Positions 1 through 4,949 of a DNA stretch of 6,524 nucleotides are shown piece after piece (within the stretch, counting starts at the first letter, position 1; the number at the start of each line of letters is the position of its first letter). Position numbers and translations under genes: made by a program. Location of the stretch: the NCBI GenBank assembly GCA_946531975.1, contig CAMNAY010000096.1, forward strand, positions 1 to 6,524, written 5' to 3'. The notes below the pieces were generated by a model, which worked only from the letters and a program-made list of their open reading frames with translations, ran no database searches and was not told the DNA's origin. The DNA comes from an uncultured Ruminococcus sp. (lineage in GTDB: Bacteria; Bacillota; Clostridia; Oscillospirales; Ruminococcaceae).

Positions 1-275
1 GCGAACAGCGCACTGTCGTGGTTGTCGATCACGACGATATCGCCGTTGTCCGGAGTTGCGAGCGTTGTCACAATCAGCAGCTTATCATTATTATACAGGG
101 TAGGCTCCATGGACGAGCCTTCGACCGTGACCGGCTTGAGCAAATAGGTAAAGATCAGCAGAAACACGAAGATCGTGACCACTGCCGCTTCCATGATATC
201 GAGCATATCGCCGAAAATCGAGAACTTTCCGCTTTGCTGTTCCGTACCGGCTTTCAGTTCCTTATCTTCCATCAT
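1..275 (-). CDS. lepB: Signal peptidase I, N-terminal part (cut by window edge)
   Basis: Membrane-bound type I signal peptidase, which removes signal peptides from exported proteins on the outer face of the membrane. The 91 visible residues comprise a hydrophilic cytosolic N-terminus (about 1-28), one membrane anchor (about 29-47, rich in Val, Phe and Leu) and the box-B motif VEGSSMEPTL (51-60). Its Ser55, just before Met56, is the expected nucleophile by comparison with Bacillus SipS and E. coli LepB. NGDIVVID (77-84) follows, as in the family. The catalytic Lys lies beyond the left edge. Two adjacent ATG codons (275 and 272) are possible starts; the SD-like AGAGGG lies 3 nt from the first and 6 nt from the second, so 272 may be the true start. 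The gene follows rplS, a common Firmicutes order (rplS-lepB-rbgA-rnhB). No promoter is visible in the short gap behind the rplS terminator, so read-through expression is inferred. Confidence 0.93.
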   Translation of the reverse strand, partial: MMEDKELKAGTEQQSGKFSIFGDMLDIMEAAVVTIFVFLLIFTYLLKPVTVEGSSMEPTLYNNDKLLIVTTLATPDNGDIVVIDNHDSALF

Positions 276-307
276 TCACCCTCTTTTCATGGTAAGGTCC
301 GCAGGGG

Positions 308-343
308 AGAAAAACAAAAGGGGGACTGCGCCAGTCCCCCTTT
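308..343 (-). terminator. Rho-independent terminator after rplS
   Basis: Perfect stem GGGGGACTG/CAGTCCCCC (320-328 with 332-340) with a 3-nt loop, extended by three A:T pairs (317-319 with 341-343). Read on the minus strand, the stem is followed by a T-rich tail (TTTTGTTTTTCT across the stem base and 308-316). It lies 13 nt past the rplS stop codon and only about 33 nt before the lepB start. Confidence 0.9.
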
Positions 344-356
344 CGCTTGTTTGCAA

Positions 357-701
357 TCAACGAACCAGTCCCTTGACCTTTGCCGCTTTTCCGACTCTGC
401 CGCGCAGATAGTAGAGCTTTGCTCTGCGCACAACGCCTTTGCGGACGATCTCGACCTTGTCAACAGCCGGGGAATGAACCGGGAACACACGCTCAATGCC
501 GACGCCGTGTGCGACTCTGCGGACGGTAAAGGTCTCGCTGATGCCGCCGTGCTTCTTTGCAATGATCGTGCCCTCGAAGATCTGGATACGGCTCTTGTCG
601 CCTTCCTGAATGCGGACATGCACCTTTACGGTGTCACCGACATTGATCTCCGGTGCGTTTTCCTTCATGCTGGACTTGCTGATTTGCTCCAGTGCGTTCA
701 T
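357..701 (-). CDS. rplS: 50S ribosomal protein L19
   Basis: L19 is a large-subunit ribosomal protein located at the interface with the 30S subunit. The 114-residue product has the normal family length. It shows the hallmark blocks: GDTVKVHVRIQEGDKSRIQIFEG (about 22-44), the HGGISETFTVRRVAHGVGIERVFPVHSP region (51-78) and the C-terminal RRAKLYYLRGR (92-102). The start is set by a strong AAGGAGG Shine-Dalgarno (711-717) with a 9-nt spacer. It has its own promoter (933-961), a long structured leader and its own terminator, so it appears to be a separate transcription unit. In many Firmicutes rplS instead follows trmD; here a cellulase gene lies upstream. Identification is essentially certain. 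Confidence 0.98.
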   Translation of the reverse strand: MNALEQISKSSMKENAPEINVGDTVKVHVRIQEGDKSRIQIFEGTIIAKKHGGISETFTVRRVAHGVGIERVFPVHSPAVDKVEIVRKGVVRRAKLYYLRGRVGKAAKVKGLVR

Positions 702-926
702 TTGAGAATTCCTCCTTGAATTGTTTACGGATGTTCATACATTGCCCGCACGGCAAAGCGCCGTAGTTCGGGGATCCCCTTCAGAATAGAATCAGCGCAT
801 GAGGGGACAGACGCAGCGGACCACCCATTTGTCAGAATGTATTGCAGATCACAGAAAACACGCGGTTTTGCGCATCTGCACGGCATCTTGACCTCGCCTG
901 TCAAGTACAGGCGGATATTCAAATGC
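702..926 (-). promoter_or_regulatory. Long structured 5' leader of rplS, candidate L19 autoregulatory leader
   Basis: About 225 nt lie between the inferred transcription start (near 926) and the rplS ATG, with no credible gene. Three stem-loops are visible. The first is CGCCTGT/ACAGGCG (895-901 with 907-913, 5-nt loop). The second is a longer hairpin, TGCAGAT/ATCTGCA (843-849 with 874-880), enclosing an inner stem AAAAC/GTTTT (855-859 with 865-869). The third is ACGGC/GCCGT (750-754 with 760-764). A perfect palindrome GGGGATCCCC lies at 770-779; its CCCCT edge (776-780) could alternatively pair with AGGGG at 802-806. Ribosomal protein leaders upstream of rplS are known in low-GC Gram-positives (Rfam L19_leader). 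I cannot confirm that this sequence matches that model, so the regulatory role is inferred. Confidence 0.55.
750..766 (+). repeat. Short hairpin repeat, copy 1 (in the rplS leader)
   Basis: ACGGCAAAGCGCCGTAG; differs at one base from the 17-nt sequence at 3107-3123. Both copies can form ACGGC/GCCGT stems and both lie in transcribed leaders, though of oppositely oriented genes. Confidence 0.45.
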
Positions 927-932
927 TGTACT

Positions 933-961
933 ATTATATCATATTTCGCCGCAAAATGCAA
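933..961 (-). promoter_or_regulatory. Sigma-A type promoter for rplS
   Basis: On the minus strand, TTGCAT (956-961) is separated by 17 nt from a perfect TATAAT -10 (933-938). The -10 is preceded by TGA, giving an extended TGnTATAAT element. The same layout recurs before the epimerase gene. The expected start is near 926. Confidence 0.8.
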
Positions 962-1021
962 GCCCTGTGCCGAAAAAATTTCAGACAGCGCCCGCACGAT
1001 TTTTGGTGAGAAAACCGGTTT

Positions 1022-1058
1022 CAAGGAAAAGAGGCTCCCGCGCAGTGCAGGAGCCTCT
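1022..1058 (-). terminator. Rho-independent terminator after the cellulase gene
   Basis: Stem GAGGCTCC/GGAGCCTC (1031-1038 with 1050-1057), extended by an A:T pair (1030/1058), with an 11-nt loop. On the minus strand it is followed by TTTTCCTT. It begins 14 nt after the stop codon of the glycoside hydrolase and separates it from the rplS promoter. Confidence 0.85.
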
Positions 1059-1072
1059 GAATTGAACAGGAA

Positions 1073-2878
1073 TTATCCGCGGTTTGCGGCGCCTGCCATC
1101 AGACCCTCAAGGAGCTTGGGGTACTTGACGGTCAGGGAGCTGCGGTCGATCAGACCGAGGTTTTCAGAGCCGTAGTTGAATGCGTTGTTGTCCCAGAGGA
1201 CGCAGGGGATGCCGTAGGAATCCGCCTTGGAGACATAGAACTTTGCCCATGCCGCACGGGTATCCTCGTTGTTGCGGTTGGAAGCGCCGAACTCGTCGAT
1301 GATGACCGGGATGCCCTTGTTGAGGTATGCACCCTTCAGACGCTCAAGCACCTGAATGATGTCGTTGCCGCCGTTGGACTCGCTCCAGTCAGCCGTGCCG
1401 TTCTTATCCAATGCGAAGTTATACGGAGTATAAGCGTGTGCCTCAGCGATGATGTGGTCATCGTTCGGCATCACAACGCCTGCGAGCGTTGCAGCGTCAG
1501 CATTTGCAGCGTAGGAAGGCATCATGACGAAACGCTTTGCGTTGTTGCCGCCTGCCTTGCGGATTGCGCCCAGTGCTGCCGCGTTGAGCTTGTTGACGCA
1601 GTTCATTGCATCCTTGCAGTCAGCGTTGCTGGGGTCGATCCACCACTCATTTCTGTGACCGATCAGACGCGGCTCATTCATGGTCTCGAAGATCAGGTGG
1701 TTGTCATAAGCCTCGAAGCGCTCGGAGACCTGCGACCAGACGGAGGTGACGAACTTCTCGGACTGCGTGTAGTGTGCAGAATCCGGATAGAAGTACGGAT
1801 AGCTTGCCTGATCGTTGTCGTGGTGGATATTCAGGATGACATACATGCCGTCGTCGATTGCATAGTCAACGACCTCCTGCACGCGGTTCATCCAGTCGTC
1901 GTTGATCTTATAGGTGCTGTTGTCCATCTTTGCGCCCCACGATACCGGAATACGGACGGTATTGAAGCCGGACTCCTTGACCTTGTCGATCAGCGCCTTG
2001 GTGGTAACAGGGTTGCCCCACATGGTCTCATACTGAGACGGAGAGTTCTGGATGTACTTCGGATCCTGTGCATCGAACGAGTTGCCGAGGTTCCAGCCGA
2101 TCTTGATGTGCTTGACGAACTCTGCTGCGGTTTCATCGCTGGAGGACTGATTGAAGCTGCCGTTCAGCATGCCGCGCTTGAGCAGCGTCAGGTCAGCGGC
2201 ATTCAGTCTGCCGTTGCGGTCGAGGTCGCCGTTCTGACCGGCTGCGAGGTCGCCCTTTGCAGCGAGGTAGTCAGCGAGTGCGAAGATATCCTTGGAATCG
2301 ACGGTCTTGTCGTCATTGACGTCGCCCTTGCGGGTCATCATGCCGATCGTGCCGCCGTCGCCGGTCATAAAGCCGATTGCATTCAGCGTCATCCGATCGA
2401 CTGCCGCGCCGTCCTCGCCCCAGATCTGAACATCGAAGGCGTCGGTGAGCGGTGCCTTGTCCGGAATGGTCACGACGACCGTTGCGTGTGCTTCCGCCTT
2501 GGTCATCCAGAGGCCGTCGCCGTACCAGGCGACTTCCTCGCCCTCGTCATTGACAAAAGGCGGACAGCCGTAGCCGATTGCGGGCATTGCCGCCAGACCG
2601 GACGATGCATCCATCGACACATCCAGCCAGACTTCCTTGACCGGCTCGTCGGCAGGAATGCCGAAATCGCCGACCTTCAGGCTGATGCCGTTGGTCTTAT
2701 TTGCGGTATCACGGACGATGCTGAGACCCGGATCATACACCTTATAATAGTTGCAGACCTTGATATCCTTGGCAGTAGCATCCGCAGCGTTGACGGTCGG
2801 GACTGCCGAGAGCGGTGCCAGCAGCATCATGGCTGCGGTCACCGTGCCGCTCAGGCGGCGCAGTATTTTTTTAAGCAT
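1073..2878 (-). CDS. Secreted dockerin-containing GH5 endoglucanase (cellulosomal cellulase)
   Basis: A 601-residue exported glycoside hydrolase. Order of parts: signal peptide (about 1-31, basic LKKILRR, hydrophobic core, likely cleavage after TVNA); a beta-rich module of about 135 residues (36-172) that I do not recognise firmly but which looks like a carbohydrate-binding module; a type I dockerin (about 182-240) with two calcium-loop repeats, GDVNDDKTVDSKD (185-197) and GDLDRNGRLNAAD (217-229); and a GH5 catalytic domain (about 248-593). GH5 marks are GWNLGNSFDA (261-270), IHH (351-353), METMNEPR-like ETMNEPR with acid/base Glu402, HAY (481-483), and PVIIDEFGA with nucleophile Glu529. The style matches subfamily GH5_4 endo-beta-1,4-glucanases/xyloglucanases. 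The dockerin should anchor it to a cohesin scaffold. An in-frame ATG exists at 2995, but the promoter lies inside that extension; 2878 has GAGGGG seven bases upstream and begins a proper signal peptide. The exact substrate is unproven. Confidence 0.95.
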   Translation of the reverse strand: MLKKILRRLSGTVTAAMMLLAPLSAVPTVNAADATAKDIKVCNYYKVYDPGLSIVRDTANKTNGISLKVGDFGIPADEPVKEVWLDVSMDASSGLAAMPAIGYGCPPFVNDEGEEVAWYGDGLWMTKAEAHATVVVTIPDKAPLTDAFDVQIWGEDGAAVDRMTLNAIGFMTGDGGTIGMMTRKGDVNDDKTVDSKDIFALADYLAAKGDLAAGQNGDLDRNGRLNAADLTLLKRGMLNGSFNQSSSDETAAEFVKHIKIGWNLGNSFDAQDPKYIQNSPSQYETMWGNPVTTKALIDKVKESGFNTVRIPVSWGAKMDNSTYKINDDWMNRVQEVVDYAIDDGMYVILNIHHDNDQASYPYFYPDSAHYTQSEKFVTSVWSQVSERFEAYDNHLIFETMNEPRLIGHRNEWWIDPSNADCKDAMNCVNKLNAAALGAIRKAGGNNAKRFVMMPSYAANADAATLAGVVMPNDDHIIAEAHAYTPYNFALDKNGTADWSESNGGNDIIQVLERLKGAYLNKGIPVIIDEFGASNRNNEDTRAAWAKFYVSKADSYGIPCVLWDNNAFNYGSENLGLIDRSSLTVKYPKLLEGLMAGAANRG

Positions 2879-2939
2879 TTGAATTCCCCTCTCAAATAAT
2901 GTAATAAAAGTATGCTTACGGTCATAATCGACCAGTTTC

Positions 2940-2968
2940 ATTATATCAAATCCTGAAAAATAATACAA
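2940..2968 (-). promoter_or_regulatory. Promoter for the GH5-dockerin gene
   Basis: On the minus strand, TTGTAT (2963-2968), a 17-nt spacer and TATAAT (2940-2945) preceded by TGA (extended -10). The inferred start near 2933 leaves a leader of about 55 nt ending in GAGAGGGG ahead of the ATG at 2878. It is divergent from the promoter of the membrane-protein gene, so the 259-bp gap could hold shared regulation. No convincing operator is seen. Confidence 0.75.
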
Positions 2969-3074
2969 TGTGTAATTCTGCTCTTGAATTGTCATTATGT
3001 CTCATTTGTCCGCCGGATTCACAATTTGTTCATATACTGTTTACGAAATATGCACGAAAACAGGTGTATAGATT

Positions 3075-3083
3075 TGTTATACT
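3075..3083 (+). promoter_or_regulatory. Extended -10 promoter element for the CPBP-like/tadA unit
   Basis: TGTTATACT fits an extended -10 (TGnTATAAT). No good -35 is found 16-18 nt upstream (the sequence there is A-rich, around ACGAAA). Nearby AT-rich TATTAT and TATAAA (3088-3096) are weaker alternatives. The start would fall near 3090, giving a leader of about 48 nt. Confidence 0.5.
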
Positions 3084-3106
3084 AAAATATTATAAAGTGA
3101 CATCCG

Positions 3107-3123
3107 ACGGCAGAGCGCCGTAG
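3107..3123 (+). repeat. Short hairpin repeat, copy 2 (in the CPBP-like gene leader)
   Basis: ACGGCAGAGCGCCGTAG, 16 of 17 bases identical to 750-766. A chance match between two small GC-rich hairpins is possible. Confidence 0.45.
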
Positions 3124-3140
3124 AGGGGAGGTGCCCTTTG
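3107..3140 (+). promoter_or_regulatory. Leader hairpin plus Shine-Dalgarno that sets a TTG start
   Basis: A small hairpin, ACGGC/GCCGT (3107-3111 with 3117-3121, loop AGAGC), stands directly before a strong purine-rich GAGGGGAGG (3123-3131). GGAGG (3127-3131) is 6 nt from TTG at 3138-3140. The GTG at 3131-3133 is out of frame and no in-frame ATG lies near, so TTG is the supported start. The stem ends one base before the SD and does not occlude it. Confidence 0.65.
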
Positions 3141-4250
3141 GCAGAGCCGCAAAATAAACTGGATGTTGTTGCGGATTTCTCCTATGAATCGGAGAATCCT
3201 GACTATAACCGCGCATATAAGCAATGGCGCAGGACGAACAAAGCGCCGTATATGTACCGTTACAGCGGCAACCCGAACGAAATTACATATGTAGACGGCA
3301 ATGCGGTCCCGTCACGCGACGCTGCACTGACAGAGCGCACGGCACTGACGCACTGTGCCACACTGATCGGGCTCGGACTGCTGGCGTATCTGGTCTGCGA
3401 GCTGGTCGGCGGCACGCTGCTGGTCGGCATTCTGCGGCTGTGCGGCGCAGAGGTCGGGCTGGATTTCCTGAGCCTTTCCGTGCGCGGCGAACAGTGGGCA
3501 GTCACTGCGGTCCGTGTCGGCATCAATGTGATGAAATATCTGCTGCCCGCTGTTTTACTGCTGCGGCTCGGAAAGCTGCCGCGCAGGGCGGCTGTTCCGG
3601 TGCGGCTGTGCGGCTTCCCGGAAACGGTCATCGCAGTCGGCGCTGCTGCCGGCATCGCGGGCATCTACACGCTCACCGCACAGGATGCAGGCGTCAACCT
3701 TGCACAGGAGATTTTCTCGGTGCCAAGCCGCACGGGCGTCATGGCATACGGGCTGTTCGATGTACTGGCGGTTTCCGCGCTGTCAGAGCTGCTGCTGCGC
3801 GGCTCCGTATTGCCGCTGCTGAGACAGTTCGGCGACAGCTTTGCGATCGGCATGACCGCCGCTGCCGGATTCCTGTTTCCGAATTCTCTGCCCGACCGCA
3901 TCTCCGAGCTGCTGATCGGGCTTGCCTCAGGCTATCTGCTGCTGCGCTCAGGCTCATTCTTAAAATGTGTGCTGCTGCGTGCAATCTGCTCAGCACTCTG
4001 TTATGCGCGCATCATCCTGATCTATGCAACCGGAAGATTTCCCGCATGGCAGTATGCCATGCTTCTGCTCAGCTTCGGCGCGATCCTTTGCCTGTTCTAT
4101 GTACGCCTCCGCAAAGAGCATATCCGGCTGAAAAACCGCGATACGCAGCTCAGCGAAGCCAGAAAATTCATCACGATCACACAATGTGTCACGGTGCTGC
4201 CGTGGGCAGGGCTCTCGTTCCTGCTGATGCTGTTTCAGGTGTTCTTCTGA
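3138..4250 (+). CDS. CPBP-like polytopic membrane protein, probably catalytically degenerate
   Basis: A 370-residue integral membrane protein. It has a hydrophilic, Tyr/Arg-rich N-terminus (1-70) and roughly eight or nine hydrophobic segments (about 72-100, 122-143, 161-180, 198-215, 236-248, 256-270, 275-297, 303-322, 348-369). Residues 205-290 resemble the CPBP/CAAX-type intramembrane protease core: AVSALSELLLRG (211-222) aligns with the EExxxR motif, FLFPN (245-249) with FxxxH, and the GLASGYLLLRSGS stretch (261-273) with the conserved Gly helix. The usual first Glu is Ser216, the His is Asn249, and the later His/Asn positions read Arg281 and Ser285 by eye. Only Glu217 and Arg221 of the motif remain. 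The family call rests on this pattern and is moderate. A scaffold or non-protease role is inferred. tadA follows after 27 nt, probably in the same operon. Confidence 0.75.
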   Translation: MAEPQNKLDVVADFSYESENPDYNRAYKQWRRTNKAPYMYRYSGNPNEITYVDGNAVPSRDAALTERTALTHCATLIGLGLLAYLVCELVGGTLLVGILRLCGAEVGLDFLSLSVRGEQWAVTAVRVGINVMKYLLPAVLLLRLGKLPRRAAVPVRLCGFPETVIAVGAAAGIAGIYTLTAQDAGVNLAQEIFSVPSRTGVMAYGLFDVLAVSALSELLLRGSVLPLLRQFGDSFAIGMTAAAGFLFPNSLPDRISELLIGLASGYLLLRSGSFLKCVLLRAICSALCYARIILIYATGRFPAWQYAMLLLSFGAILCLFYVRLRKEHIRLKNRDTQLSEARKFITITQCVTVLPWAGLSFLLMLFQVFF

Positions 4251-4277
4251 CCGCATCACCGATTCACGGAGGAAAGA

Positions 4278-4739
4278 ATGTTTGATGACTTTGAAATGAT
4301 GCGGGAAGCGATCGCGCTGGCAAAGGAAGCTGCCGCAGACGGTGAGATTCCTGTCGGCGCAGTCGTCTGCGACCGCGAAACCGGCGAGATTCTCGGACGG
4401 GGCAGAAACCGCCGGGAAGCCGATCACTCCCCGACCGCGCACGCCGAGATTCTCGCCATCGAGGAAGCCGCAAAAAAACGCGGGTCATGGCGGCTCTCCG
4501 GCTGCAATCTCTATGTCACGCTTGAGCCGTGCCCTATGTGCAGCGGCGCAATCATCAATGCGCGGATCGACCGCGTGATCTTCGGCGCCTACGACGAAAA
4601 AGCCGGCGCCGTCTGTTCTGTGCAGGAGATGTTCAGCCTGCCCTATAATCACAGACCGCGGGTAACCGGCGGACTTCTGGAGGAGCCATGTGCAGAGCTG
4701 CTCCGTTCATTTTTTTCTGAATTGCGGGACAAAACGTAG
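4278..4739 (+). CDS. tadA: tRNA-specific adenosine-34 deaminase
   Basis: Converts adenosine to inosine at wobble position 34 of tRNA-Arg(ACG), allowing decoding of CGU, CGC and CGA codons. The 153-residue length is normal. The zinc deaminase motifs are complete: HAE (55-57, zinc ligand His55 and proton-shuttle Glu57) and PCPMC (84-88, zinc ligands Cys85 and Cys88). Flanking blocks are also typical: GEIPVGAVV (22-30), the SPTAHAEILAI region, LYVTLEPC (78-85) and the YNHRPRVTGG segment (123-132). GGAGG (4268-4272) lies 5 nt before the ATG. It sits 27 nt behind the membrane-protein gene and probably shares its transcript. No clear terminator follows it; a small GTGCA/TGCAC hairpin (4770-4782) lacks a T-tail. 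Confidence 0.96.
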   Translation: MFDDFEMMREAIALAKEAAADGEIPVGAVVCDRETGEILGRGRNRREADHSPTAHAEILAIEEAAKKRGSWRLSGCNLYVTLEPCPMCSGAIINARIDRVIFGAYDEKAGAVCSVQEMFSLPYNHRPRVTGGLLEEPCAELLRSFFSELRDKT

Positions 4740-4841
4740 ACGATGCGTTTTATCCTGCTTTATGTTTTTGTGCAGAATGCACAGTGAACTTTCCCGTATC
4801 GGAGAATCTGTCCGGAAAAACGTAAAATTTCTTTTTGGCGC

Positions 4842-4870
4842 TTGCATTTCTGTTTCGGCTGTGTTATAAT
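4842..4870 (+). promoter_or_regulatory. Promoter for the epimerase gene
   Basis: TTGCAT (4842-4847), a 17-nt spacer, and a perfect TATAAT (4865-4870) with an upstream TG (4862-4863) giving extended TGTTATAAT. Identical -35 and -10 hexamers and spacing occur at the rplS promoter. The expected start near 4877 leaves a leader of about 73 nt. Confidence 0.85.
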
Positions 4871-4898
4871 AGAATTGTATCACTATATGTCACAACAA

Positions 4899-4920
4899 AT
4901 CATGCGGTGAGGGGCATGAT
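4899..4920 (+). promoter_or_regulatory. Leader hairpin with SD-like loop before the epimerase
   Basis: A perfect 7-bp stem, ATCATGC (4899-4905) with GCATGAT (4914-4920), encloses an 8-nt purine-rich loop GGTGAGGG. The loop resembles a ribosome-binding site, and the right arm contains an ATG (4916-4918). The hairpin sits within the inferred transcript, about 30 nt before the main start codon. Confidence 0.5.
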
Positions 4921-4942
4921 ACTTCGCAACAGAAAGGACTGA
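4916..4942 (+). CDS. Possible 8-residue leader peptide (MILRNRKD)
   Basis: A short frame, ATG at 4916 to TGA at 4940-4942, is preceded by the SD-like GGTGAGGGG (4906-4914). It contains the AAAGGA (4933-4938) that serves as the ribosome-binding site of the epimerase gene and stops 7 nt before its ATG. Such a layout would permit translational coupling. A frame this short can arise by chance and nothing proves translation. Confidence 0.25.
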   Translation: MILRNRKD

Positions 4943-4949
4943 GTGCAAT

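Noticed and set aside
725..1024. 99-codon minus-strand frame upstream of rplS
   Set aside because: It crosses the rplS promoter and the hairpins of the leader, and the protein shows no recognisable family. A non-coding leader explains the region better.
1436..2899. 487-codon open frame on the plus strand
   Set aside because: It is fully antisense to the GH5-dockerin gene, has low-complexity Val/Ala/Asp-rich content and no family motifs. It is a by-product of codon bias on the coding strand.
2879..2995. N-terminal extension of the cellulase starting at ATG 2995
   Set aside because: The -35/-10 promoter (2940-2968) lies inside it, and the extension would bury the signal peptide. ATG at 2878 has a proper SD.
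2985..3010. GACA/ATGA-like near-repeats upstream of the cellulase promoter as an activator site
   Set aside because: Units are short, irregular in spacing and AT-rich; not distinguishable from chance without comparative data.
3224..4285. 353-codon plus-strand frame overlapping the CPBP-like gene
   Set aside because: Shifted-frame shadow rich in Arg, Ala and His, with no SD and no family features; the membrane-protein frame is clearly the coding one.
4770..4782. GTGCA/TGCAC hairpin after tadA as a terminator
   Set aside because: Only 5 bp and no downstream T-run on the plus strand; on the minus strand it would be followed by A residues.
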